From contig NZ_JBHRXK010000002.1 of the NCBI RefSeq assembly GCF_042648505.1, forward strand, positions 62,001 to 126,000: a stretch of DNA of 64,000 nucleotides, written 5' to 3'. The translations under genes and the position numbers were made by a program. Below the pieces are notes generated by a model. The model searched no databases, was not told the origin of the DNA, and saw only the letters and a program-made list of their open reading frames with translations. This DNA comes from Lysobacter_L cavernae. GTDB lineage: Bacteria > Pseudomonadota > Gammaproteobacteria > Xanthomonadales > Xanthomonadaceae. Of this stretch, positions 26,150 through 33,901 are shown piece after piece (the first letter of the stretch is position 1; every line of letters starts with the position of its first letter).

Positions 26150-27106
26150 TCAACGGGCGTGGCGATCCGCATCGGCCGCAAGCCAGTGTTCGATCAGCCA
26201 ACGCGAGATCGAGATGCTCGGCGACAGCACCGGGCCCTCGCCGTCATCGTCGGCACCGTCCCATTCGCCGCGTGCGCAGGCCGCACGCACTTCCTCGCGG
26301 GTGAACCAGGCCGCCGCTTCGAGTTCATCGCTGACCTGCGGCACGTCGGGTTCGGCCTGCGCGGCGAAACCGAGCATCAACGCGCCCGGAAACGGCCACG
26401 GCTGCGAAGCCAGGTAGTGGCAACGGCGCACGCGCACGCCGGTTTCCTCGAGCACCTCGCGCGCGACGGTCTGCTCCAGCGTTTCGCCGGGCTCGACAAA
26501 GCCGGCGATGACCGAATAACGCCGCGCCGGCCAGGCGCTCTGCCGGCCGAGCAGCAGGCGTTCGCCATCGCTGACGGCGACGATCACCGCCGGATCGGTG
26601 CGCGGGTAATGCTCGGCGCCGCACCGCTGGCAACGGCCTTGCCAGCCACCGCGCGAGAGCGTGACCTCACCGCCGCAGACGCCGCAGAAACGGTGGCGAC
26701 TGCGCCAATGCTGCAGCGCGCGCGCCTGCGCGAACACACTGGCCTCGAATGCCGGCCACAGCGCCGCGGCGCTGCGCAGGTCGACGCGCCGGGGCGCATC
26801 GAATGCGGTCAGTGCCGCCTCCAGCGCGAACCAGCCGCCACCGTGTGCATCGAGCCCGAGGAACACCGCCGCACCGACGCCGCCGGGGCCTTCGCTAATG
26901 TCCTGCCCATGCGGCGCGCGCAGGTTGCCGTCGGCATCGGCCAGGGCATGGCCCTTGTCGTCGAGCAGCAGGACACGCGCCTGCAGCCACAACGCGGTCA
27001 GTGCCGCGGGGTCGTCGCGCAGACGGTCGGCGCGATCGAGTGCGGCGCGGCAGGCAGCGTCAGCGCCCGCCTCGACGAACGCGAAGGGCGCTGCCCCGGT
27101 ACTCAC
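26150..27106 (-). CDS. nudC: NAD(+) diphosphatase / NAD-capped RNA decapping enzyme
   Basis: Hydrolyses NAD(H) to NMN(H) and AMP and removes NAD caps from RNA. The 318-residue protein has the zinc ribbon FCGVCGG...CQRCG (C141, C144, C159, C162), the Nudix box GFVEPGETLEQTVAREVLEETG split over 202-224, and the NADH-specific signature SQPWPFP (234-240). The GTG start overlaps the erpA stop by GTGA, so it is translationally coupled. ampE follows 62 bases later. Confidence 0.96.
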   Translation of the reverse strand: MSTGAAPFAFVEAGADAACRAALDRADRLRDDPAALTALWLQARVLLLDDKGHALADADGNLRAPHGQDISEGPGGVGAAVFLGLDAHGGGWFALEAALTAFDAPRRVDLRSAAALWPAFEASVFAQARALQHWRSRHRFCGVCGGEVTLSRGGWQGRCQRCGAEHYPRTDPAVIVAVSDGERLLLGRQSAWPARRYSVIAGFVEPGETLEQTVAREVLEETGVRVRRCHYLASQPWPFPGALMLGFAAQAEPDVPQVSDELEAAAWFTREEVRAACARGEWDGADDDGEGPVLSPSISISRWLIEHWLAADADRHAR

Positions 27107-27480
27107 GCCGAGAACGATGACCCGCAGCCGCAGGTGGTCTTCGCGTTCGGGTTGCGGATCACGAACTGCGCGCCGTGCAGGCTCTCGGTGTAGTCGACCT
27201 GCGCCCCCATCAGGTACTGCAGGCTGAGCGGGTCGACCAGCAGGGTCACGCCGTCGGTCTGTACCGCCAGGTCGTCCTCGCCCTGCTGCTCGTCGAACTC
27301 GAACCCGTACTGGAAGCCCGAGCAGCCGCCACCCTGGATGTAGACGCGCAGCTTGAGCGCGTCGTTGCCTTCCTCGGCGATCAGCTCGCGGACCTTGCTC
27401 GCGGCTGCGGAGGTGAACTGCAACGGGCGGTCGAGCGACTGGTAGTCCGGCGTCGCGGCGGCGGGGGTGATCGATTCCAT
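27103..27480 (-). CDS. erpA: A-type iron-sulfur cluster insertion protein ErpA
   Basis: Delivers Fe-S clusters to apoproteins. From ATG 27480 the protein has 125 residues with the A-type triad C53 (GGGCSGFQY), C117 and C119 (TTCGCGSSF). The upstream frame extends 17 residues to an alternative start at 27531, without family match. It sits between a DUF6776 gene and nudC in one transcript. Confidence 0.95.
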   Translation of the reverse strand: MESITPAAATPDYQSLDRPLQFTSAAASKVRELIAEEGNDALKLRVYIQGGGCSGFQYGFEFDEQQGEDDLAVQTDGVTLLVDPLSLQYLMGAQVDYTESLHGAQFVIRNPNAKTTCGCGSSFSA

Positions 27481-27552
27481 GGGCTCAGGATGGGGGCCGG
27501 GGCCGCTGCGTTCAAGCCGCGTACCCGGCACGGTGGGTTGCAGCGGCGGCGC

Positions 27553-28281
27553 TCAAGGCGCAGCGACGGCTGGGGCGACATCACGCGTGGCGTCGGCCCA
27601 GGTGAAGGACTCCTCGATCGCGGCGCCCGCGCGCGGCGCCAGCCGCACCGCGACCCGCACCGGCACGAACCCGGGCGGCAGGAACACGTCGCCTTCGACC
27701 TGCTGGAAGTACTTGAACGAGTACGCCAAGCCGGGCGCATCCGCTTGCTGACGCAGGTCGGGCCAGGCCAGCTTCTGCAACTTGCCGGCGCGGGTGCCCT
27801 CGATCGACAGCGTCAGCAGGCCGGTGCTGACGGCGCCACGGTTGAGGTTCTGGGTCAGGGTGGTGGTGAAGTGCCAGGCCGTGTCGTTCTGCGGCTGCAT
27901 CTTGAGGGCATGCACGTTGAGGCCGCGGCGCTGCGCGGTCGCGCCGACCAGGCGCTCGTAGAAGGCGACATCGGCGCGCAGCGCGGCGATCTCCTCGTCG
28001 CGCTCGGCCAGCGTGCTCTGCAGGTCGCGGTTGGCCTCGCGGCTGATCTGGTCGGAGCGGGTCAGCGTGGTCACGCGCTGCTGCAACTGGTCGAGCTGCG
28101 CCTGCCCACTGCGGTTGAGACGCTCGCTGGTGTCCAGTTGCGCGCGCACGTCACCCGGTGCCAGCACCCGCCACAGGCCCCAGGCACCGAAGGCCAGGGC
28201 CAGCACGAATACGGCCACGGCGACGATGCGCCAGATCGGCGGTGATGTGGTCCCGGGAGTCTCGCCCGCAGGAGTGGTCAT
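27553..28281 (-). CDS. DUF6776 membrane-anchored coiled-coil protein (copy A)
   Basis: A 242-residue protein with an N-terminal TM helix (about 20-40, VAVAVFVLALAFGAWGLW) and a coiled coil at about 55-105 (LDQLQQRVTTLTRSDQISRE). A conserved domain follows with DVAFYERLVGATAQRRGLNV and YSFKYFQQVEGDVFLPPGF. It is a clear paralog of the gene at 28796-29527: ADVAFYERLVGAT, LTQNLNRGA and the FQQ-x-G motif are shared. The bactofilin gene lies between the two. Function unknown; the topology predicts a periplasmic domain. Confidence 0.85.
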   Translation of the reverse strand: MTTPAGETPGTTSPPIWRIVAVAVFVLALAFGAWGLWRVLAPGDVRAQLDTSERLNRSGQAQLDQLQQRVTTLTRSDQISREANRDLQSTLAERDEEIAALRADVAFYERLVGATAQRRGLNVHALKMQPQNDTAWHFTTTLTQNLNRGAVSTGLLTLSIEGTRAGKLQKLAWPDLRQQADAPGLAYSFKYFQQVEGDVFLPPGFVPVRVAVRLAPRAGAAIEESFTWADATRDVAPAVAAP

Positions 28282-28333
28282 GCCGGTCGCCGGTGGAAAC
28301 GGGCGCCCAGCCTACAACGGCGAGCTGTGACGG

Positions 28334-28747
28334 TCAGCCCATTACCGCGCCGACGTCCAGATGGCCTTCAGCTGCGGTAGCGGTGGCCGGGTCGACGTGG
28401 ATCAGGCGACCGGTCAGCTTGGCGCCGGCCAGCATCTCCACCACCTGGTAATGCACATTGCCCTGCACCCGCGCCTTGGTCGCCAACTCGACGCGCTCGC
28501 TGGCGTGGACGTCGCCGGTGAGCTGGCCGTTGATCACCACCACCGGCACACGCACCTCGCCCTCGATGCTGCCCTGCTCGGCCAGGGTCAGTGTGGCACG
28601 CTGGCCGTCCTCGGCAATCACCTTGCCGATGATGCGGCCCTCGATATAGAGCCCGCCGCTGAACTGCAGATCGCCGCGGATCACCACCTGCGGCCCGATC
28701 AGGGTGTCGACCTGGCCGTCGTGCTGGCTCGGCTTGTTCTTGAACAT
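28334..28747 (-). CDS. Bactofilin, polymer-forming cytoskeletal protein
   Basis: A 137-residue bactofilin. The core (about residues 15-115) is a right-handed beta-helix with hydrophobic repeats every few residues (TLIGPQVVIRGDLQFSGGLY, EGRIIGKVIA, GEVRVPVVVINGQLTGDV). Short polar ends are typical. Bactofilins form non-polar filaments that position cell-wall or polysaccharide enzymes; the role here is unknown. The usual partner, an M23 peptidase, is absent. Instead it is flanked on both sides by DUF6776 paralogs, with gaps of about 50 bases, in one transcript. Confidence 0.93.
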   Translation of the reverse strand: MFKNKPSQHDGQVDTLIGPQVVIRGDLQFSGGLYIEGRIIGKVIAEDGQRATLTLAEQGSIEGEVRVPVVVINGQLTGDVHASERVELATKARVQGNVHYQVVEMLAGAKLTGRLIHVDPATATAAEGHLDVGAVMG

Positions 28748-28795
28748 CGTTTGTGTTTTCCGATAGTGGGGAAAGTCCGGGTTGTCCGGCCTTCT

Positions 28796-29527
28796 TCAGG
28801 TCGTGCCGCTGTTCCAGCCCAGTGTCTGTTCCACCGCGACATCGCCGCCATGCAGCGACACGCGCACGCGTTGCGGCGTAAAGCCTTCCGGCAGCATCAC
28901 GCTGCCATCGAGCTGCTGGAAATAGCGGAACGAATAATCCTGCGCCGGCACGCTGGCGCGCTGGTGCAGCTCGTCCCAGCTGACCGTGGCCAGCTTGCCG
29001 TCACGCACGCCCTCGATGACGAAACGCAGCTGGCCGCTGCTGATCGCGCCGCGGTTGAGGCTCTGCGTCAGCACGATCTGGTAGCGCCAGGTGCCGCCGG
29101 TCTCGGCGGCAAACTGCGCCGAGTGCACGTTCAGCCCCTTGGCCTGTCCGGTCGCCCCGACCAGGCGCTCGTAGAAGGCGACATTGGCGCGCAGGTCGGA
29201 GATCTCTTCCTCGCGTTCGGCCAACGCGCTCTGGACTTCCTTGTTGGCGGCGCGGCTGATCTGGTCCGAGCGCGACAGGGTGGCCTCGCGCTGCTGCAGC
29301 GTCTCGGCCTGGCCTCGCCAGTGCTGCAGTTGCACGCGCGCGTTGTCGAGTTCGGCGCGGATCGCCGGCAGGCGCGGTGCCGCCAGGCGCTCGGAGCCGA
29401 TCCACGCCGCCGCCAGCGTCAACAGCCAGGCCAACGTCAACGCCGTCCACACCAGCGGCCGTCGATCCGGACGCTGCTGGACGATCGTGAAACGCGCCGG
29501 CGGCGCCTTGCGTGGCGGCTTGTTCAT
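28796..29527 (-). CDS. DUF6776 membrane-anchored coiled-coil protein (copy B)
   Basis: A 243-residue paralog of copy A, with a basic N-terminus, a TM helix at about 26-45 (VWTALTLAWLLTLAAAWIG), a coiled coil around 55-105, and the same ANVAFYERLVGATGQAKGLN and YSFRYFQQLDGSVMLPEGF segments. It is the first gene of the bactofilin transcript. The order copy B-bactofilin-copy A suggests the two anchors and the filament work together, for example as a filament-to-envelope linker; this is inference. Confidence 0.85.
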   Translation of the reverse strand: MNKPPRKAPPARFTIVQQRPDRRPLVWTALTLAWLLTLAAAWIGSERLAAPRLPAIRAELDNARVQLQHWRGQAETLQQREATLSRSDQISRAANKEVQSALAEREEEISDLRANVAFYERLVGATGQAKGLNVHSAQFAAETGGTWRYQIVLTQSLNRGAISSGQLRFVIEGVRDGKLATVSWDELHQRASVPAQDYSFRYFQQLDGSVMLPEGFTPQRVRVSLHGGDVAVEQTLGWNSGTT

Positions 29528-29604
29528 GACCTGCGATCCGGCGACGACCCCACCGGTTTCCCCATGCCCCTATACTCGGCCCACAGTCTAGCGGGGCCGC
29601 CGCG

Positions 29605-30186
29605 ATGTCAGATGCGCACCTGTTCGCAATTGGCGTAGTTCTCGCCTGGTTGGCCGGCATCCGCGTGTACCTGACCGTGTTCGGGGTCGGGCTGGCCGGG
29701 GCGTTTGGCTGGGTCGAGCTGCCGCAGGCGCTGCAACTGACGCAGTCGCCGTGGGTGATCGGCGTGTCCGGCGCACTGGCCGTGGCGGAGTTCTTCGCCG
29801 ACAAGATCCCCGGTGTCGACTCGGTCTGGGACCTGCTGCAGACCTTGCTGCGGGTGCCCGCCGGCGCGTTTCTGGCCGCGGCGACGCTGTCGCCGAACGG
29901 CGAACTCGGCGCCGGGGCACTGGCTGCCGGGGCCGGGGTGGCGTTGACCAGTCACGTGCTCAAGGCCGGCTCGCGCGCCCTGCTCAATACCTCGCCGGAG
30001 CCGGTCAGCAACTGGACCGCCTCCATCACCGAGGACGTGGCCACGGTCGGCGGCCTGGCCCTGGTGTTTGCCCACCCCTGGATCGCGTTGTCGCTGGTGC
30101 TGACGATCACCCTGACACTGGCACTGCTGCTGTGGTGGGTGTGGCGCAAGCTGTTCCGACGCGCGCCACGGCCCGGCGCCGTTTGA
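29605..30186 (+). CDS. DUF4126 membrane protein
   Basis: A 193-residue hydrophobic protein of the DUF4126 family, with four to five TM segments (about 7-30, 45-65, 85-125, 140-175). The conserved AGIRVYLTVFGVGLAGAFGW and FFADKIPGVDSVWD motifs are present. Function unknown. It is divergent from the bactofilin operon (77 bases apart) and convergent with bfr. A basic C-terminus (RKLFRRAPR) suggests that end is cytoplasmic. Confidence 0.88.
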   Translation: MSDAHLFAIGVVLAWLAGIRVYLTVFGVGLAGAFGWVELPQALQLTQSPWVIGVSGALAVAEFFADKIPGVDSVWDLLQTLLRVPAGAFLAAATLSPNGELGAGALAAGAGVALTSHVLKAGSRALLNTSPEPVSNWTASITEDVATVGGLALVFAHPWIALSLVLTITLTLALLLWWVWRKLFRRAPRPGAV

Positions 30187-30219
30187 CGTAGTCACCCGAC
30201 GAGACATCAACTAATGAAG

Positions 30220-30244
30220 ACGCCGCCGAGGGTTTCGGCGGCGT
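30220..30244. terminator. Hairpin between convergent DUF4126 and bfr genes
   Basis: ACGCCGCCGA pairs perfectly with TCGGCGGCGT over a five-base loop, 33 bases after one stop and 47 from the other. No T-run. Confidence 0.5.
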
Positions 30245-30291
30245 TGGTGCGGCAGACGCGGGAGCCCCCGCGGGGATCGACTCGGCAGCCG

Positions 30292-30762
30292 TTATCCCTC
30301 GACCTTGGTCAGCAGGTAGTTCTGCTCGCCCAAGCGCTCAATCAGCGACAGCTGGGTCTCGATCCAGTCGATGTGCTCTTCCTCGGAATCGAGGATATCG
30401 GCGAACAGCTTGCGGCTGACGTAGTCGTGGACGCTCTCGCAGTACTTGATCGCCTCGCGCAGCAGCGGCAGCGCTTCCAGCTCCAGCGCCAGATCGCAGT
30501 TGAGCACCTCGCGCGGGTTCTCGCCGATGCGCAGCTTGCCCAGCGCCTGGAAGTTCGGCAGGCCATCGAGAAACAGGATGCGCTCGGACAGCTTGTCGGC
30601 GTGCTTCATCTCGTCGATCGACTCGTGGTACTCGTGCTCGGCGAGTTCCTTCAGGCCCCAGTTCTTCAGCATCTTGGCGTGCAGGAAGTACTGGTTGATC
30701 GCGGTCAGCTCGTTGTAGAGCGCCTTGTTGAGGTATTCGATGACCTTGGCGTCGCCTTTCAT
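30292..30762 (-). CDS. bfr: Bacterioferritin
   Basis: A 156-residue heme-containing iron-storage protein of the 24-mer bacterioferritin class. Ferroxidase ligands E18, E51 and H54 are present in NELTAINQYFLHAK and SIDEMKHADKL, with further ligands in the C-terminal half (EEEHIDW). M52 is the expected axial heme ligand. GGAG lies nine bases before the ATG. bfd, encoding the release ferredoxin, lies directly upstream on the same strand with 111 bases between, so the pair handles iron storage and mobilisation. Confidence 0.97.
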   Translation of the reverse strand: MKGDAKVIEYLNKALYNELTAINQYFLHAKMLKNWGLKELAEHEYHESIDEMKHADKLSERILFLDGLPNFQALGKLRIGENPREVLNCDLALELEALPLLREAIKYCESVHDYVSRKLFADILDSEEEHIDWIETQLSLIERLGEQNYLLTKVEG

Positions 30763-30873
30763 GGCCGTGCTCCGTGTGCCTGCAATGGCGGCACTCTAGC
30801 CGCTTCGCGGCAACCGTGACGGAACGCGAATCGGGTGCAGGCGCGGGCGAGAATCAGTAGCTTTTGACGCGGC

Positions 30874-31077
30874 TCAGGCGGCTTGCTGCAGCACCGGGAA
30901 CGGCAGATCCCGCACGGCGTGGACCGCGTCCAGCATCGACGACGCCATGTCCAGGCAGCTACCGCAGTTGGCACCGGCACCGGTGCGCATGGTCAGTTCG
31001 GTCACGCTGCGGCAACCGGCATCCGCGGCCTGGCGGATGTCGTGGTCGGTAACCCCATTGCAGATGCAGACGTACAC
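30874..31077 (-). CDS. bfd: Bacterioferritin-associated ferredoxin
   Basis: A 67-residue [2Fe-2S] protein that reduces bacterioferritin iron for release. Cluster ligands are C4, C6, C38 and C41 (YVCICNG, GANCGSC). The start is GTG 31077; the frame extends further up only as rppH antisense. A Fur-box-like sequence 56 bases upstream predicts induction under iron limitation, in contrast to bfr. It is the partner of the adjacent bfr. Confidence 0.93.
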   Translation of the reverse strand: MYVCICNGVTDHDIRQAADAGCRSVTELTMRTGAGANCGSCLDMASSMLDAVHAVRDLPFPVLQQAA

Positions 31078-31132
31078 GGTGGCGATGGTCGGGCAGGCAG
31101 CCGGATCGACTGCAGGGCCATTTCGCCACGAA

Positions 31133-31147
31133 TGCGAATGATTGTCA
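31133..31147 (-). promoter_or_regulatory. Fur box upstream of bfd
   Basis: TGACAATCATTCGCA on the minus strand matches the Fur 7-1-7 consensus at 11 of 14 arm positions and contains a TTGACA-like -35 (with the preceding T). It overlaps the rppH stop codon, so the bfd promoter starts inside the end of rppH. Confidence 0.6.
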
Positions 31148-31765
31148 ATTAACCGCCGGATCGCCGCTGTTGCCACCCCGCACCGGCGCCCCGGGCCCGC
31201 GCGAACGCAGCCGCTGGCGGCTGCGTGCCGCGGAACCGCGCGGATCCTGAATGCGGATGTCCGGCCCCGGCAGCGGCACCGCCTCGCCGGCCACCTGCCG
31301 GGCCACGGGCGCCAAGTGGCGCAGCGCGCTGGCATAGACGCCGCGCTTGAACATCACCACGTGCTCGACCGGGTACCAGAAGTCGACCCAGCGCCAGTGA
31401 TCGAACTCGGGTTTGTCGGTCAGGTCCAGGCGCAGGTCGGCCTCGCAGCCGGTCAGGCGCAACAGGAACCAGACCTGCTTCTGGCCGATGCAGACCAGCC
31501 GGTCGTTGCGGCGGATCGCCCGCTGCGGCAGGCGGTAGCGCAGCCAGCCCGGGGTCGCGCCGAGGACCTCGACGTGCTCGGGCAGCAGCCCGGTCTCCTC
31601 GCGCAGCTCACGGTACATGGCCTCGAGCGGCGTCTCGTCGGTGTTCATCCCGCCCTGCGGGAACTGCCAGCCGTCACGGTGCACGCGGCGGGCCCAGAAC
31701 AGGCGGCCGTCCGGGTGCATCAGCACGATGCCGACATTGGGCCGGTAACCGTCCGGATCGATCAC
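31145..31765 (-). CDS. rppH: RNA pyrophosphohydrolase
   Basis: Removes pyrophosphate from 5'-triphosphorylated mRNA to trigger decay. The 206-residue protein starts MIDPDGYRPNVGIVL, a strong family signature. The Nudix box runs 38-60 (GGMNTDETPLEAMYRELREE plus TGL). The core domain ends near residue 160. The last 40 residues are a basic, Arg/Gly-rich, probably disordered tail. It precedes bfd, and its stop codon overlaps the bfd Fur box. Confidence 0.95.
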   Translation of the reverse strand: MIDPDGYRPNVGIVLMHPDGRLFWARRVHRDGWQFPQGGMNTDETPLEAMYRELREETGLLPEHVEVLGATPGWLRYRLPQRAIRRNDRLVCIGQKQVWFLLRLTGCEADLRLDLTDKPEFDHWRWVDFWYPVEHVVMFKRGVYASALRHLAPVARQVAGEAVPLPGPDIRIQDPRGSAARSRQRLRSRGPGAPVRGGNSGDPAVN

Positions 31766-31838
31766 GATGCGGACTCCTTAATTCACTGCATCCGACTCTG
31801 CCACGACCCTGGCGGGGACTACAAGCCGCTCCAGACGA

Positions 31839-31867
31839 TTGACGGCACCGCCCTGCGCATGAATAAT
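31839..31867 (+). promoter_or_regulatory. Promoter of tRNA-Met
   Basis: TTGACG at 31839 and AATAAT at 31862 are separated by 17 bases, and the -10 box ends 16 bases before the mature tRNA 5' end. Confidence 0.7.
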
Positions 31868-31883
31868 TCGCGGTTCTCCGCGC

Positions 31884-31960
31884 GGCTATGTAGCTCAGCC
31901 GGTTAGAGCACAGCACTCATAATGCTGGGGTCGGTGGTTCGAGTCCACCCATAGCCACCA
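31884..31960 (+). tRNA. tRNA-Met (CAT), elongator type
   Basis: A 77-base cloverleaf with acceptor stem GGCTATG/CATAGCC, D-arm AGCTCAGCCGGTTAGAGC, anticodon stem CAGCA/TGCTG with loop CTCATAA (CAT at 31918-31920), T-arm with GGTTCGAGTCC, discriminator A and encoded CCA. The first acceptor pair is a normal G-C, which excludes an initiator tRNA. An Ile-tRNA read as AUA after lysidine modification is unlikely but cannot be excluded. No integrase or duplicated 3' end is seen nearby. Confidence 0.97.
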
Positions 31961-31973
31961 TCCGCACGGATCG

Positions 31974-31999
31974 AAAACCCGCCCAACGGCGGGTTTTTC
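31974..31999 (+). terminator. Rho-independent terminator of tRNA-Met
   Basis: AACCCGCC pairs with GGCGGGTT around CAAC and is followed by TTTCG, 14 bases after the tRNA. Confidence 0.92.
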
Positions 32000-32000
32000 G

Positions 32001-32506
32001 TTTCCAGCGCAGCCCGAGCCATCCATACGCGATGGCTCGCCCGGTAAATCCTCCGCGCGCGACTCCTTGCAGCGCTTGTCCACGACGCACTCGACTGTGC
32101 CGAATGTGGGCAACACCTGCCCTGCGTCACTTACACCGCGCGTCATCACGAAAACTTCACGCGCCTCCGCGACACCATTGGCTTCATGTGAACGCGGGGC
32201 TACGGTGGCGTTCGCGACCCGCATACGACGAACTTGACCTGCGCCAACCGGTTCGGGATGAACGGTCGTCTGCGCAGCTGTAGCTGTGGGCCGCCTCCCG
32301 GGCACTCGCGGCACCTGTAACAAGCGCGGCGATTCAACTTATGAGGACGCGAAGGGCCAGGAGTCTGAGCGATTCATCATCCAATACAGCGCTCCAGGGT
32401 CGTCATCACGCGTTGATCACCTGTCTGTCAACCTGACTCCCAGGCCGTCAGATGACACCGACCAAGGACACGTTGCGCTACTTCACCGCTGTTCAAGGAG
32501 GGGACC
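32001..32506 (+). other. 506-base gene-free region before the envelope locus
   Basis: No ORF with plausible protein sequence and no REP or tRNA-like structure is seen. AAGGAGGGGACC at its end is the ribosome site of the next gene. The promoter of the downstream eight-gene locus should be here, but no convincing -35/-10 pair was found. Confidence 0.5.
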
Positions 32507-33301
32507 ATGCTTCGGATACCACCGTTGACACTGGCATTAGGCATCACGCTGCTGGCGATACCCTTGGCCCACGCCCAGTCCGCACCCGCGGCGGCGCCGT
32601 CCGCCGCGTCGGCCGCCATCGAACCGCAGGCCGTGGCCGCGTTGGAGCGCATGAGCGCCTACCTGCGCAAGCTCAAAGGCTTCACCTTGACCGGCACCAC
32701 GTCGATCGAATACGTGATGGACGACGGCCAGAAGTACCTGTTCCCCGGCACGGTCGAATACCGGACGCAGCTGCCCGACCGGTTGTACGGGGCCGTGCGC
32801 AGCGAACAGCGCGAGCGCGAGTTCTTTTACGACGGCAAGACCTTCACCTTGTCCGCGCCGAAGCTGGGCTATTACGCCAGCGTGCCGGCCGCGGGCAATG
32901 TCGACGCCTTGCTGCGCGATGTCCACTCGCGTTACGGCCTGGAGATGCCGCTGGCCGACCTGTTCTGGTGGGGCACCGACAGCGCACCGGTGTCGGCGAT
33001 CCGCGCCGCCAGCGTGGTCGGGCCGGCCAAGATCGACGGCCGCGACTGCACGCAATACGCCTTCCGCCAGGCCGGCGCCGACTGGCAGGTCTGGATCCAG
33101 TCGGGCGACCAGCCGCTGCCGCGCAAGCTGGTCATCACCAGCACCGGCGATGCGGCCCGCCCGCAATACGTCGCCCAACTGGACTGGAACAGTGCCACGC
33201 CCAGCGCCACCAGCTTCCGCTTCACTGCCCCGAAGGGCGCGCACCCGATCGTGATCCAGGAGATCGAAGTCGCCGCCAGCCGCCAGGAGACCGCGCCATG
33301 A
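32507..33301 (+). CDS. DUF2092 exported protein (copy 1)
   Basis: A 264-residue protein with a signal peptide (about 1-23, cut after AHA), an Ala/Pro linker, then the DUF2092 domain, related to the LolA/LolB-type half-barrel in predictions. Family marks are AALERMSAYLRKLKGFTLTG, YFYDGKTFTL-like EFFYDGKTFTLSAP and YYASVPAAGNVDALL. It is probably periplasmic; function unknown. An excellent AAGGAGG lies before the ATG. It overlaps the next gene by ATGA. It is a paralog of the gene at 33902-34699, forming the first half of a duplicated two-gene unit. Confidence 0.88.
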   Translation: MLRIPPLTLALGITLLAIPLAHAQSAPAAAPSAASAAIEPQAVAALERMSAYLRKLKGFTLTGTTSIEYVMDDGQKYLFPGTVEYRTQLPDRLYGAVRSEQREREFFYDGKTFTLSAPKLGYYASVPAAGNVDALLRDVHSRYGLEMPLADLFWWGTDSAPVSAIRAASVVGPAKIDGRDCTQYAFRQAGADWQVWIQSGDQPLPRKLVITSTGDAARPQYVAQLDWNSATPSATSFRFTAPKGAHPIVIQEIEVAASRQETAP

Positions 33302-33834
33302 GCCGCCATGATCGTATCCGCCCGCTGCTGATCGGAGCGCTGATCGTCGGTCTGTCCGGGCAATGGTGGATGGCCTCCACGGCCGAGGCACGCCGCCCCA
33401 TCGGCCTGGCCCGCACCGCGATCAACCACCCGCCGGCGCCGCATCCGCACCCGGGCCCGGCGCCGCATCCCGGCCCGGGGCCTGCGCCCCACCCGGAGCC
33501 TGGCCCCGCGCCGCATCCGCCCGGTCCGGGGCCACACCCACCGGGTCCGGGACCGCATCCCCCTGGACCCGGACCGCATCCGCCAGGCCCGCCTCCGCCT
33601 CCGCCGCATCCCTACCCTTACTGGTACGACCACCCGTGGGCGACGGCCGCCGCGATCACCACCACCGCCGCGGTCACCGCTGCCGTGATCGGTTCGATGG
33701 TGTACTCGCTGCCACCGAGCTGCACCGCCGTGGTCGTCGGCAACGTCACCTACGAGCAGTGCGGCAGCACCTGGTACCAGCCGCAATACAGCGGCAGCCA
33801 GGTGACCTACATCGTGGTGAATTCGCCCTATTGA
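33298..33834 (+). CDS. Exported proline-rich protein with CGSTWYQPQY C-terminus (copy 1)
   Basis: A 178-residue protein. Signal peptide or anchor at about 8-30. Residues 43-105 are proline-rich tandem repeats of PHPPGPG and variants, likely an extended spacer across the periplasm or wall. Then YWYDHPWATAAA, a hydrophobic stretch (TTTAAVTAAVIGSMVYS) and the conserved end CTAVVVGNVTYEQCGSTWYQ plus PQYSG, with two Cys that may pair. The C-terminal half is clearly homologous to 34696-35220, while the repeats differ entirely. No named function. It starts by ATGA overlap with the DUF2092 gene. Confidence 0.82.
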   Translation: MSRHDRIRPLLIGALIVGLSGQWWMASTAEARRPIGLARTAINHPPAPHPHPGPAPHPGPGPAPHPEPGPAPHPPGPGPHPPGPGPHPPGPGPHPPGPPPPPPHPYPYWYDHPWATAAAITTTAAVTAAVIGSMVYSLPPSCTAVVVGNVTYEQCGSTWYQPQYSGSQVTYIVVNSPY

Positions 33835-33901
33835 GTCGCAACCGCCCGGCCCGCCGTGCCGGGCGGACCGAGCAGCAAGTACCGAAACCCAAGGAGAGTC
33901 C

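Noticed and set aside
31895..32323. 142-residue minus-strand ORF ending in WVDSNHRPQHYECCALTG
   Set aside because: It reads through tRNA-Met, and this peptide is the usual artefact of translating a tRNA gene.
31884..32506. tRNA-Met as an integration site of a genomic island
   Set aside because: No integrase gene and no second copy of the tRNA 3' end were found in the window.
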